From: Paracoccus homiensis
GTDB lineage: Bacteria; Pseudomonadota; Alphaproteobacteria; Rhodobacterales; Rhodobacteraceae
DNA: 64,000 bases
Direction: 5' to 3'
NCBI RefSeq assembly: GCF_900111675.1
Contig: NZ_FOHO01000017.1
Coordinates: forward strand, 1 to 64,000
Shown one piece after another: positions 7,697 through 16,336 of the stretch (its first letter is position 1; the number at the start of each line of letters is the position of its first letter). The position numbers were made by a program, and so were the translations under genes. The notes below the pieces were generated by a model. It was not told where the DNA came from and did not search any database. It was given only the letters and a program-made list of their open reading frames with translations.

Positions 7697-8647
7697 ATGA
7701 CCCGAACCGCCGTGATCATCGAACCGGGCTACGCGGATTACAGCCATGAGCGGGATATTCTTGGCCGGTTAGGCTTGGGGCTCAAACCTGTGGATGGGGC
7801 CGGGGATCGCACCGCGCTCAAATCTGCGCTGTCAGAGGCGGAAATCGTCTTCGTGCGCGATACGGTGCTCGACGCCGAGCTGATTGACGCCATGACACAG
7901 GCCAAGGGCATCGTGCGCTACGGCATTGGCGTGGATACGATTGATCTCGATGCGGCAAAGGCGAAAGGCCTGGTTGTCGCGCGCGTCAATGACTACGGCG
8001 CGGATATCGAAGTGGCTGATCATACTGTCGCGCTGCTTTTGGCGGCGCAACGCCGGATCGTGAGCCGCGACCGTGATGTGCGCGCAGGCGCGTGGCAAGT
8101 TGGTCAGAAAGAGCCGATCCGCCGGATTGCTGGCTCCACGATGGGCTTTCTTGGGTTCGGCCGGATCGCCCGGTCCGTGGCCGAGCGGATGAGCGGCTTT
8201 GGCGTGACCGATTTTATCGCGCATGATCCTTATCTGGGTGACGCGCCCGACGGCGTGCGCCTAGTCTCACTCGAGGAGCTCGCCGCACAAGCCGATCTTC
8301 TGTCGCTGCACGCACCAGCGACAGATGCGAACCGCGGCATCATCGGGGCAGAGTTTCTGTCCCGCATGAAACCGCACGCGATCCTCGTGAACACTGCACG
8401 TGGACCGTTGATCGACGAAACAGCCCTGCACAAAGCGCTCGAGGAGGAGCGTCTGCGTGGGGCCGCTCTCGATGTCTTTGCGATCGAACCGCCAGTGGGC
8501 AATCCGCTCCTGTCGCTCGACCGCGTGGTGATCTCGGATCATTCCGCCTGGTATTCCGAAGCCACAGTCGCCGCCATTCAAAGCGGCGCGGCACGGGAGG
8601 CAAAGTTGATCTTAGAAACAGGCGACGCGGAACACCGTATCGTTTGA
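7697..8647 (+). CDS. D-isomer-specific 2-hydroxyacid dehydrogenase (C-terminal-binding-protein-like)
   Basis: 316 residues from ATG 7697, chosen because AGGGAGGA (7683-7690) stands 6 bp upstream; the longer in-frame start at 7676 would put this ribosome site inside the gene. The NAD motif is GFLGFGRIARSVAE (near 150). Catalytic Arg is in VNTARGPLIDETAL, catalytic Glu in the IEPP region, and catalytic His in VISDHSAWYSE. It interconverts a 2-ketoacid and a D-2-hydroxyacid. The N-terminal motif EPGYADY recurs in the TRAP-linked paralogue at 19163. It precedes the ABC transporter genes. Confidence 0.88.
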   Translation: MTRTAVIIEPGYADYSHERDILGRLGLGLKPVDGAGDRTALKSALSEAEIVFVRDTVLDAELIDAMTQAKGIVRYGIGVDTIDLDAAKAKGLVVARVNDYGADIEVADHTVALLLAAQRRIVSRDRDVRAGAWQVGQKEPIRRIAGSTMGFLGFGRIARSVAERMSGFGVTDFIAHDPYLGDAPDGVRLVSLEELAAQADLLSLHAPATDANRGIIGAEFLSRMKPHAILVNTARGPLIDETALHKALEEERLRGAALDVFAIEPPVGNPLLSLDRVVISDHSAWYSEATVAAIQSGAAREAKLILETGDAEHRIV

Positions 8648-8683
8648 ATAACAAGACCGTCATCATCTCAGGGAGGAAATAAG

Positions 8684-9736
8684 ATGATTTCGAAGAAAGC
8701 ACTTCTGGCTGCAACCACCATTCTTGCTGCGCTGTCAGCACCGGCATTTGCCGACGTGGACCTTCAATGGTTCGAAGCGCAAACTGAGGACATGACCGCT
8801 GCGGGCGCCTATCAGAAAGAAGGTCCGTGGACCGTCGCACTGGTCTTCCCCGACTTATCGAATTCATGGCGTGTGCAGGCTGTCGAGGAGGCCCGTGTCG
8901 CGGCCGCCAACAATGGCAACATAAAAGAACTGATCGTTACCAATTATCAGGAAGACGTATCGGTCATGGTTTCGGATATGGAAGACATGGTCGCCCGTGG
9001 CGTGGACGCAATCATGGTTCACACCGGCCAGATCGGCCTTCTCGGAGAGGTGGTAAAAGCCGCAAACGAGAAAAATATTCCTGTCATCAATCTGGGGCAG
9101 ATTGACAGCGGTATCGATTATCCCGTGCAGATGGGCGCGGGCGGAGCCTCCTATGGGCGGATCGGTGGCGAATGGCTCATCGAACAGCTCGGGGGGGAAG
9201 GCGAAATCTGGGCGTTGCGCGGCATTGCAGGTCATTCCGAGGACGTCACCCGTTATCAGGGAATGCAAGAGGCCATCGCCGACAGCAACTTGACAGTCAC
9301 GCGGGAAGACTACGGCACATGGTCCTATGAAAACTCTAAACCTCTGTGCGAGAGCTGGGTTCTTTCCGGTGAACTTCCTGATGCGATCTGGTCTGCAGGC
9401 GCGGATATGACCCGCGCTTGTGTCGATGTTTTCGAAGAACTGGGCGTGCCTCTCATCCCGATGACTGGCGAAGGAAACAATGGCTTTCTACGGCAATGGA
9501 GTGATCGTGGGTTCGAGTCCGTCGCAGCCCCGTTCCTACCATCGATGTTCGCCGTGGGCTTGGATGCCGTCGAAGAGCTTTTGAACGGTGGGTCACTGCA
9601 TCGCGTATACTGGGCCGAACCGGAGGCGATCACGAACGACAACCTGGCCGAATACTACCATCCGGAGGCGAACGACAACCTCTGGGTGCCCACCACACTC
9701 ACCGACGAAGACATCGCACGTCTTTTCCCGCGTTAA
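8684..9736 (+). CDS. sugar-type ABC transporter periplasmic binding protein
   Basis: 350 residues. A Sec signal peptide (K-rich start, hydrophobic core, cleavage after APAFA at about residue 23) directs it to the periplasm. The mature part has the periplasmic-binding-protein-like I fold: WTVALVFPDLSNSWRVQ, ARGVDAIMVHTGQIGLLGEV and IPVINLGQIDSG match the ribose/TorT-type pattern. AGGGAGGAAATAAG precedes ATG 8684. It is followed by an RbsA-like ATPase and two permeases, so it is the capture component of a complete importer. The ligand is unknown. Confidence 0.88.
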   Translation: MISKKALLAATTILAALSAPAFADVDLQWFEAQTEDMTAAGAYQKEGPWTVALVFPDLSNSWRVQAVEEARVAAANNGNIKELIVTNYQEDVSVMVSDMEDMVARGVDAIMVHTGQIGLLGEVVKAANEKNIPVINLGQIDSGIDYPVQMGAGGASYGRIGGEWLIEQLGGEGEIWALRGIAGHSEDVTRYQGMQEAIADSNLTVTREDYGTWSYENSKPLCESWVLSGELPDAIWSAGADMTRACVDVFEELGVPLIPMTGEGNNGFLRQWSDRGFESVAAPFLPSMFAVGLDAVEELLNGGSLHRVYWAEPEAITNDNLAEYYHPEANDNLWVPTTLTDEDIARLFPR

Positions 9737-9747
9737 TCCCTCGAGCG

Positions 9748-11328
9748 ATGTCAAATGTCGAGACCGGCATGGCCACGCGCCATGCCCCCGCCGGAGCCCT
9801 AAGCTCTGGCGGGTCCCCCAAAAAAGAGAGCGCATTGCTCCGCTTCCAAGGCGTCACCAAGATCTTTGGCGGCACGAAAGCCGTCGATACCGTCTCGCTC
9901 GACGCCTATGCCGGGTCCGTTCACGCGGTCACCGGCGAAAACGGAGCGGGCAAATCGACGCTTATGAAAATGTTGTCGGGTGTTCACATACCCGATGGCG
10001 GCCATATCACTCTGGACGGTGCGCCGTTCGAGCCCAAGAGCCCGAAAGACGCACAAATGATCGGTGTGTCTACGATCTATCAGGAGTTGAACCTGATCGG
10101 GAATCTCACCGTGGCCGAAAACCTGTTCTTCGGGCATGAACCTATCCGCGCCGGTGTGATCAATCGCAAGGCACTGGTGCAAAAGGCGCGGACCTTGATG
10201 GCTGAAATCGGTCTCGACATCGACCCGAACATGCCCTGTGCCAAGCTGTCGATTGCCGAACAGCAATTCGTGGAGATCGCAAAGGGCCTCGCTTTTGACG
10301 CAAAGGTCTACATCTTCGACGAACCGACCGCGGCGCTCAACACAGCCGAGGCGGAACGCCTGTTTGAGCTGATCCACCGCCTGCGCCGCGAAAACAAACT
10401 GATCTTCTACATCTCGCACCGCCTCGACGAGATCTTTGATCTTTCCGATCGCATCGCGGTGATGAAAGATGGACGTCTGTCGGCGCAGTTCGAACGGGGC
10501 GAGACCGATGAGGCGGGTCTTATCCGTGCCATGGTTGGTCGTGATCTCGGGGACTATTTCCCGCCGCATCAAGACCGGCAAAATGCGCCGGTCAAACTCT
10601 CCGCCCGGGATCTGCAGCCGAAGGCAGGGACACCGGCGGTGTCCTTCGCGCTCCACCAAGGTGAAATCCTCGGGCTGGCCGGACTGGAGGGGCAAGGGCA
10701 GCGGGACATCATTCGCGCGCTTGTCGGCATCGAAGGCCCTGTTTCCGGCGAAGTCACGCTCGATGGCGTACAGATCGATCCACGCGCAGGTATCGTCGGG
10801 ACCGTGCGCGCCGGGATCGGGTTTGTTCCGGAAGATCGTAAAACCGAGGGGCTTTTTCTCGAAGACAGCATCGAAAAGAACATCGCGCTCGGCCAGTGCC
10901 GTGAGCGCCGCTTGTTCAGTCGCGCGAACTGTCCGCCCGACGATATCGTCTCGATCTCGCAGAGGATCCGTCTCAGAGCCGAAAGTCTCGTGCTTCCGGT
11001 TGGCAAACTGTCCGGCGGCAATCAGCAAAAGGTCATGCTCGGCCGCTGGCTCGTCTCCGGTGTCGAAGTACTCGTCGTCGAGGAGCCAACCCGTGGCGTC
11101 GATGTCGGCGCGAAAGCGGAGATATACGCAGCCCTTCGTGACTTTTGTGCGCAGGGCTACTCCATCGTGCTGACGTCGAGTGAGATGAACGAGGTGATCG
11201 GCCTGTGTGACCGCATCCTGGTGGTGCGTGGCGGGCGGATCGTGACCGAAATCCATGGCGGCGACGCGGACGAGGAGAGCATTCTCGCCCATGCCATCAC
11301 AGATCAAGAGGAGTTTACTGCCCAATGA
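9748..11328 (+). CDS. sugar ABC transporter ATPase, double-domain RbsA/XylG type
   Basis: 526 residues with two ABC domains, as in RbsA. Domain 1 has Walker A GENGAGKST, the signature-region LSIAEQQFVEIAKGLAFD, Walker B VYIFDEPTAAL and the switch-His region ISHRLDEIF. Domain 2 has the usual degenerate P-loop (GLAGLEGQGQRD) and a good signature LSGGNQQKVMLGRW followed by EEPTRGVDVGAK. Only domain 1 is likely to be fully active, as in the family. The Shine-Dalgarno at 9748 is weak. The stop overlaps the permease start by ATGA. Confidence 0.93.
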   Translation: MSNVETGMATRHAPAGALSSGGSPKKESALLRFQGVTKIFGGTKAVDTVSLDAYAGSVHAVTGENGAGKSTLMKMLSGVHIPDGGHITLDGAPFEPKSPKDAQMIGVSTIYQELNLIGNLTVAENLFFGHEPIRAGVINRKALVQKARTLMAEIGLDIDPNMPCAKLSIAEQQFVEIAKGLAFDAKVYIFDEPTAALNTAEAERLFELIHRLRRENKLIFYISHRLDEIFDLSDRIAVMKDGRLSAQFERGETDEAGLIRAMVGRDLGDYFPPHQDRQNAPVKLSARDLQPKAGTPAVSFALHQGEILGLAGLEGQGQRDIIRALVGIEGPVSGEVTLDGVQIDPRAGIVGTVRAGIGFVPEDRKTEGLFLEDSIEKNIALGQCRERRLFSRANCPPDDIVSISQRIRLRAESLVLPVGKLSGGNQQKVMLGRWLVSGVEVLVVEEPTRGVDVGAKAEIYAALRDFCAQGYSIVLTSSEMNEVIGLCDRILVVRGGRIVTEIHGGDADEESILAHAITDQEEFTAQ

Positions 11329-12266
11329 CCCGGCTCCGCTTTAGAACCGCCCAATACCGCAGCCGCAATGCGGTCGGCCCCTTCGTCGTTCTGCTTCCTC
11401 TTGTCATCGCCGGGTTGGTTGCGTTCCTCGCGCCGGGGTTCTCCTCCTCCGAGAACCTGTTCAACCTGTTTCCGCAGGCCACGCCGCTTCTGATCCTTTC
11501 CCTCGGGCTCATGTTTCCTGTGATTGCCGGGGGCATCGACATTTCGAACGGGGCGCTTGTTTCCGTTCTGGCCGCGATCCTCGTATCCTACGGGCAGGCC
11601 AACGGTATGGCCATCGCCATTGTGGTGACGCTTTTGACGGGCCTCGCCAACGGGATCGGCGTCACCTATTTCCGCGTGCATCCCATCGTTATGACGCTCG
11701 GTGTCATGATTGTGTTCAGCGGGGCGACGCCGCTTATCCTTCCTGACGCCGCAGGCCAGATCAAAACCTTCCTCGCGCCGCTGACACGCTCTACTGTTTT
11801 CGGTCTGCCCGTGGCGATCATCTGGTGCGCCGTCGGGATCGGGTTCACGTGGTTCGTGCTGTCGCGCACGGCCATCGGCACGCGGATCTATGCCATCGGC
11901 GCGAATGAGAACGCGGTCTGGCTCTCGGGCATTTCGAGCCGCCGGATTGTCATTGCCTGCTACATGTTGTCCTCCATGTCCGCCCTCATGGCCGCGATGT
12001 TCATCGTCGGGCGGGTCGGATCGACCACGGCCAACATCGGCGAACCGTTGATCCTGAATTCGATCACAGCCGTGGCAATCGGGGGCGTGCTGCTCTCCGG
12101 CGGGGTCGGGTCGGTTGTGGGCGTCGTTTGTGGCGTGGCTGCTCTGACCTTCGTGAACAACGGCATGAACCACCTTTCGGTCGATCCATTCCTCCAGCGC
12201 GTGGTGACTGGTGCGATCCTTCTCGTCGCCATCGGCTTTCAAAAGCGTGAGGAGATCGGCGTATGA
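11325..12266 (+). CDS. sugar ABC transporter permease 1 (RbsC-like)
   Basis: 313 residues with about eight hydrophobic segments, the BPD_transp_2 family. LILSLGLMFPVIAGGIDIS followed by NGALVSVLAAIL is the family's first conserved block (usual form GGIDLSVGS). IGTRIYAIGANENAVWLSGI is the coupling-loop region facing the ATPase. It overlaps both the ATPase gene and the second permease by 4 bp, so the four transporter genes form one translationally coupled unit. Confidence 0.9.
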   Translation: MTRLRFRTAQYRSRNAVGPFVVLLPLVIAGLVAFLAPGFSSSENLFNLFPQATPLLILSLGLMFPVIAGGIDISNGALVSVLAAILVSYGQANGMAIAIVVTLLTGLANGIGVTYFRVHPIVMTLGVMIVFSGATPLILPDAAGQIKTFLAPLTRSTVFGLPVAIIWCAVGIGFTWFVLSRTAIGTRIYAIGANENAVWLSGISSRRIVIACYMLSSMSALMAAMFIVGRVGSTTANIGEPLILNSITAVAIGGVLLSGGVGSVVGVVCGVAALTFVNNGMNHLSVDPFLQRVVTGAILLVAIGFQKREEIGV

Positions 12267-13255
12267 CCACCGCGGAAAACTCATCTCCACATAGGGAGAC
12301 CTCCCTCATGTCCAAGCTGACCCGTGTTCTCAAACAGATTGGCGGCGTGCCATTTGTGTATCCGCTTTTTGCGCTTTTTCTTGTGATTGTCTGGATTGAG
12401 CGTCCGGTCATGCTCAAACCGATGTTCTTCTTTACCATCTTGCGACAGGCGGTCCCGCTGATCCTCGTCGCAGTGGGTCAATCGCTCTGCATGCGCGTGC
12501 GCTCGATTGATCTCAGCTCCACGGGCGTGATTGTCGGTGCCGTCTATATCCTCACCGGGGGTTGGATCGAGGCGCCGACGCTCGTGCTCTGCCTTCTCGC
12601 CATCGGCCTCGGCCTGTTCGTCGGGGCGGTCAACGCATGGTTCATTGCCATTCGTCGCTCATCTGCGGTGCTCGTGACCCTGGCCACGGCCATGATCGTC
12701 AGTGGGAGCGTTCTCATTCTGAGCGGCATCCGTCAGCCGGATCGTGCGCCCGCAGACCTCGTTGAATTCGCTCGCCTTCGGTTCGAGGGGATGCCGGTCA
12801 TTGCGCTCTTGACCATCGTTCTGGTGATCCTCTTCGCCATCGCGTTGCGGATGAGCGTGCTCGGGCGTGTCATGAATGCCATCGGCACAAATCCGAAAGC
12901 GGCCTGGACCTCCGGTCTGCCTTATGTGCGCACCGTTTTTACGGTCCATATGCTTTCGGGTGCATTTGCATCTCTTGCCGCCATCGTTCTCATCGCCTCT
13001 CTGGGCAAAGGCAGCGTCACGCTAGGGGCCGATCTTGCACTCTTCTCTCTCGCGGCGGTCGTGCTCGGCGGTGTGAGCTTTGGGATCTCGCGCGGCGGGG
13101 TCATCGGGCCTGCTCTCGCGGGGGCGATGCTCACTTTCCTGTTCAACTTCCTCACGGCATATGACGTCGCACAACCCGCCCGCCTGATTGTGGTCGGTCT
13201 CGTGATCATCGTCGCCGCTATCGTGATCAGCATGCGTGAGAACAAAGCGCATTAA
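12263..13255 (+). CDS. sugar ABC transporter permease 2 (RbsC-like)
   Basis: 330 residues, hydrophobic, BPD_transp_2 family. LILVAVGQSLCMRVRSIDLS stands where GGIDLS is usual, and VLGRVMNAIGTNPKAAWTSG is the ATPase-contact loop. Two different permeases imply a heterodimeric pore. It begins inside the stop of permease 1 (ATGA); ATG 12311 with a better-spaced GGGAGACC is an alternative start. It is the last transporter gene; a stem-loop lies directly after its stop. Confidence 0.88.
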   Translation: MTTAENSSPHRETSLMSKLTRVLKQIGGVPFVYPLFALFLVIVWIERPVMLKPMFFFTILRQAVPLILVAVGQSLCMRVRSIDLSSTGVIVGAVYILTGGWIEAPTLVLCLLAIGLGLFVGAVNAWFIAIRRSSAVLVTLATAMIVSGSVLILSGIRQPDRAPADLVEFARLRFEGMPVIALLTIVLVILFAIALRMSVLGRVMNAIGTNPKAAWTSGLPYVRTVFTVHMLSGAFASLAAIVLIASLGKGSVTLGADLALFSLAAVVLGGVSFGISRGGVIGPALAGAMLTFLFNFLTAYDVAQPARLIVVGLVIIVAAIVISMRENKAH

Positions 13256-13260
13256 ATGCC

Positions 13261-13283
13261 GGGGGCGCCGCTCTGGTGCCCCC
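13261..13283 (+). terminator. stem-loop after ABC permease 2
   Basis: GGGGGCGCC (13261-13269) and GGTGCCCCC (13275-13283) form a 9-bp stem with one G-U pair and a 5-nt loop, starting 6 bp after the stop. There is no U-run after it, so it is more likely an mRNA-stabilising or partial terminator hairpin than a full terminator. The hydroxyacid dehydrogenase remnant starts 26 bp downstream. Confidence 0.45.
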
Positions 13284-13308
13284 TCACCTGCACCGAGGAC
13301 ATCACCCC

Positions 13309-13447
13309 ATGCACCGAAGCTATCGCAGCGGTCGAGACGTCGCGCGGGCCCTCTCGATCGAAGAATTACGCGTTATGGCCCGAAAGCGCTTGCTGGCCTT
13401 CTGCCTCGAATATCTTGAGGGTGGCGCTGAAGACGAGCGTAGCCTCC
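13309..13447 (+). pseudogene. FMN-dependent alpha-hydroxyacid dehydrogenase/oxidase, N-terminal stub cut by IS110
   Basis: From ATG 13309 the frame reads MHRSYRSGRDVARALSIEEL followed by ARKRLL and FCLEYLEGGAEDERSL. This matches the N-terminus of L-lactate/mandelate/glycolate oxidase-type enzymes (typical: IxDLRxxARRRLPxxxFDYIxGGAEDExTL). After about residue 46 the sequence changes into IS110 DNA and a stop comes four codons later. No remaining FMN domain was found in the window. It was probably the last gene of the catabolic operon. Confidence 0.75.
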
Positions 13448-13941
13448 ACGATTTGCCGTAGGGCCTTGCGTAGACGGCTGATGTCGCGGGCGATCACAAC
13501 GCCATGTTCGGCCAGCAAGCCTAGGATCTGGTTCACAAGCCGCGTCCGGTCCGAGATCAGCCTCTGCCGGATGCGGTGGACGGCTTGTATCTCCAACTGT
13601 CCCGGTGATTTCTGTGGAACGAACCGCATCGAAGGACGGCCGACGGCCTCACAGATCGCTTCGGCGTCGTTGCGGTCGTTCTTATTGGATTTGACGTAGG
13701 GCGCGACGAATTGCGGTGAGATCAGACGGACTTCGTGCCCGAGTTCGGACAGCACCCGCGCCCAGTAGTGCGAGCCGCTGCAGGCTTCCATGCCAACGAG
13801 GCAGGGCGGCAAATCGGCGAAGAACGGCACGACGGCATCGCGGCGCAGCGTTTTTCTAAGCACGGTACGATCATCACTGCCAACGCCGTGGACCTGAAAC
13901 ACAGTCTTGGCCAGATCCAGGCCGATCCTAACGATATCCAT
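13447..13941 (-). pseudogene. IS110-family transposase, N-terminal part (element A)
   Basis: From ATG 13941 the minus frame gives MDIVRIGLDLAKTVFQVHGV, MEACSGSHYWARVL, KNDRNDAEAICEAVGRPSMR and RLVNQILGLLAEHG. These hold the DEDD (RuvC-like) residues Asp in GLDLAK, Glu in MEAC and the DxxD pair in NDRNDAEA. The family match ends at LRKALRQIVE (about residue 165). The C-terminal Tnp20 domain with its catalytic Ser is missing and the frame runs on antisense into the hydroxyacid dehydrogenase stub. The enzyme is therefore inactive. Confidence 0.85.
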
Positions 13942-14277
13942 GGCATGTCTCCTCTCTCATCCTGTGGATGTCGAAGTGTCACCGACGCCGGGCGGCGGGG
14001 TCCATACCATTGGCCCCTTGGCAAGCATAATCTTCGATTTGTCGGGCAGGTCTTCGATCGGACGTGTGACAGGCCTCTGAACGTGGCCTTCATGACGCCA
14101 CGGGCCGGTATGCTGTTCGGAAGGCTGGGTTCACATCGGTTCAGAGAGCTGCAAGCGCTCGAGGCCCGGGTCTGAATCTTCCTGCCTTGAACTTCGAAGC
14201 CCGTGTCGCCTACTCCTCGTCGATCGCTCACCCCGGCCTTGCGGCCATGTCGTGTCGTTCCCCTTCGTGGGCTCGGT
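13942..14277. other. non-coding DNA between two IS110 transposases (possible bridge-RNA region)
   Basis: 336 bp without a convincing gene. On the minus strand it holds the 5' flank of transposase A and the 3' flank of transposase B. IS110-family elements encode a guide (bridge) RNA in such flanks (established for this family), so RNA coding here is possible. I could not derive a secondary structure or element borders by eye. Confidence 0.35.
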
Positions 14278-15263
14278 TCACGCCATTCTGTAATCCTGCT
14301 CCTTTGTCGTCAGCGCCCAGATCATCCGTGCCATTTTGTTTGCCAGCGCAACGGCCGCGACCATCCTTGGCTTGCGCATCACCAGCATTGCCAGCCAGCG
14401 GTTCGCGCTGCCACCCTTGCGGACGACCCAGCGTATCACGCTCATGGCGCCCACAATTAGCAGGCGGCGGATGTCGGTCTGACCCATCTTGCTGACCGAA
14501 CCCAACCTGGTCTTGCCGCCAGTGGACCTCTGTCGTGGCACCAAACCAAGCCAAGCGGCAAAGTTGCGCCCGCTGTCGAAGGTGTCGAGATCTGGCGCAA
14601 ACGCAGCGACGGCGCCCGCGGTGATAGGCCCGATCCCCGGGATCGTGCAGAGTCGACGTAGTTGATCGTCCGTCTTCGACGCTGCCTCAAGCTCATTAGC
14701 CAAACGCACGATCACTTCCGTCAACGTCGCAATCTGATCGAGATAAATCGCTCCCATCCCCCGAACCTGCCCAGGCAGGACGCTGTTCTCGTCGGCCAGC
14801 GCGGTCTCGAGCACCTTCAGGCTCGCCGGACCTTTCGGTGCCACCAGCCCGAACTCGGCCAAATGCCCCCGCAGCGCATTGATGAGCTGTGTACGCTGCC
14901 TGACCAGACACTGGTGCGTCCGAAAGGCTACTGCCCGTCCTCGGGTTTCAGCGCTTTTCACGGAAACGAACCGCATGGTCGGGCGAGAGGCCGCCTCCGC
15001 GATGGCTTCAGCGTCTGCTTTGTCGTTTTTCTGGCGGTTGACAAATGGCTTCACATACACCGCCGGCACCAGACGCACCTCATGACCATGGGATTTCCCC
15101 AGTAGTGTGACGTGGCGCAGGCCTCCATCGCCACGATACAGGATTTCTGCTCAGCCAGCAGCGACACTAGCCGGGTGCGCGACAGAACACGGTTATATAG
15201 AACCGCCCAATCCAATCCTATTGGGCAGATCTGAAAACTGCCCTTCGCCAAGTCGATTGCCAA
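14278..15263 (-). pseudogene. IS110-family transposase with one frameshift (element B)
   Basis: The minus strand reads LAIDLAKGSFQICPIG, then IVAMEACATSHYWG, then shifts frame at about 15095. It resumes as GHEVRLVPAVYVKPFVNRQK with NDKADAEAIAEAASRPTMRF and continues to the stop at 14278. The second half has the transposase_20 block LCTIPGIGPITAGAVAAFAP and NFAAWLGLVPRQRSTGGKTR. A single missing base near 15095, within GGGAAATCCC, explains the break. The start is uncertain (TTG 15263 or upstream). It differs clearly from element A, so two distinct IS110 elements met here. Confidence 0.85.
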
Positions 15264-15552
15264 GCATGTTGATCGGTGTCGTGATCGATGTGCCCTCCCT
15301 TCGGTTCCGATGAAACCATCATGGCATAAGAAATGCCGTTGGGTGGGGGCATCCACCGCATCAGTTCACGATCACGCTGCCTTCCGCCTCGTCGAGCCAA
15401 GCAAGGATGCGCGCGAGCAGGCGACACGACACTTCTTCAAACGAGCGCAGCGGTAGGCGCGAGATGCATGACCTTCTCCAAGCCGTTTTGAAACTCTCGC
15501 GTATCTTTTAGTTCGGTTCTGCCCCAATCTGGGTGGCGGAACAGCAGCATTC
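15264..15552. other. intergenic DNA, probable IS110 end plus unrecognised sequence
   Basis: The first part is the 5' flank of transposase B. From about 15360 to 15490 a minus frame ends ...LLARILAWLDEAEGSVIVN before a stop at 15361. It looks protein-like, but has no family I recognise and no start. No promoter for the GntR gene is expected here because that gene is read toward this region. Confidence 0.3.
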
Positions 15553-16218
15553 TCACCCCAGGCCCTTCCGGGCAGTTGCCGCGTTCCAGTAAGAGCCTTC
15601 CTTACGATCGATATGGGAAGCTAGGAGGGACAGTGCTGTCGCGGTGTCGCGCTTCCGGACGGCTTTGCTGATCTCGATATGTTCGCGGAAGGATTTCTCC
15701 ATGTGATCGGGATGCCGGCCGAGGCGATTTCGGATCGCGGCCATCTTCAGCGCGATGGTCTGAAACGCGTCGTTCAGGAACCGGTTGTCGGCATGATCAA
15801 AGAGGTGCTGGTGAAACACCGTGTCTTGGGCCAGGTATTCTGCGTCGTCCCCGACCTTTCGCGCCGTGGTCATTTTGGCCACGCAAGTGTCAAGCGCATC
15901 GGCCAAGGCATCGTGGTCTGCGACGATTGCCTGCTTCAGCGCCTCTGACTCCAAGCAGGTCCGCGCGTCGCACAACTTGGCAAGCTCTTCGGGTTCAAGA
16001 TTGAAAACGTAAGAGCCGCGCTGAGGCTCGACCACCAGCAACCCTTCCATCTCAAGCCGGTTGATCGCCTCGCGCACCGGCGTACGACTGACGCCAAGGT
16101 CCTTGGCGATTCGGGCTTCTGACAGTTGTGAGCCGAGTTCGAATTCCCCGCCCACGATCCTGTCACGCAAGTCCGACGTTACAAGTTCCGTCAATGATTT
16201 AGGTCGATCAAGCAACAC
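15553..16218 (-). CDS. GntR-family regulator, FCD subfamily, of the TRAP locus
   Basis: 221 residues. The winged HTH (residues 10-72) includes ARIAKDLGVSRTPVREAINR and LEMEGLLVVEPQRGSYVF, a textbook GntR pattern. The FCD domain has CDARTCLESEAL, DTVFHQHLFDHADNRFL and FREHIEISKAV, carrying the Asp and His residues of the metal-effector site. It is divergent from the TRAP transporter genes, with two palindromic sites between them, so it most likely represses the TRAP operon and itself until the substrate or a ketoacid intermediate binds. Confidence 0.92.
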   Translation of the reverse strand: MLLDRPKSLTELVTSDLRDRIVGGEFELGSQLSEARIAKDLGVSRTPVREAINRLEMEGLLVVEPQRGSYVFNLEPEELAKLCDARTCLESEALKQAIVADHDALADALDTCVAKMTTARKVGDDAEYLAQDTVFHQHLFDHADNRFLNDAFQTIALKMAAIRNRLGRHPDHMEKSFREHIEISKAVRKRDTATALSLLASHIDRKEGSYWNAATARKGLG

Positions 16219-16260
16219 GGCAGGCGCCTCCTTTTCCGCATCTTAGCAGACCTGCATCTA

Positions 16261-16302
16261 GCATACAATATGCTGCCCCTTGACGGTTAGCATACTGTAT
16301 GC
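16261..16302. promoter_or_regulatory. pair of GntR operator palindromes between GntR and TRAP genes
   Basis: GCATACTGTATGC (16290-16302) is a perfect 6+1+6 palindrome. GCATACAATATGC (16261-16273) is the same with one arm mismatch. Their centres are 29 bp apart, nearly three helical turns, and both are preceded by TA. The form resembles known FCD-GntR sites with GTATNC arms. Position 35-75 bp before the TRAP start and 43-85 bp before the GntR start fits repression of both genes. Confidence 0.7.
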
Positions 16303-16336
16303 CAGTATTGTTCCAGCTTCGGGTAGGGAGGGACCT

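Noticed and set aside
9799-11325. 508-codon minus-strand open frame
   Set aside because: Antisense to the complete RbsA-type ATPase gene; a by-product of high GC codon use.
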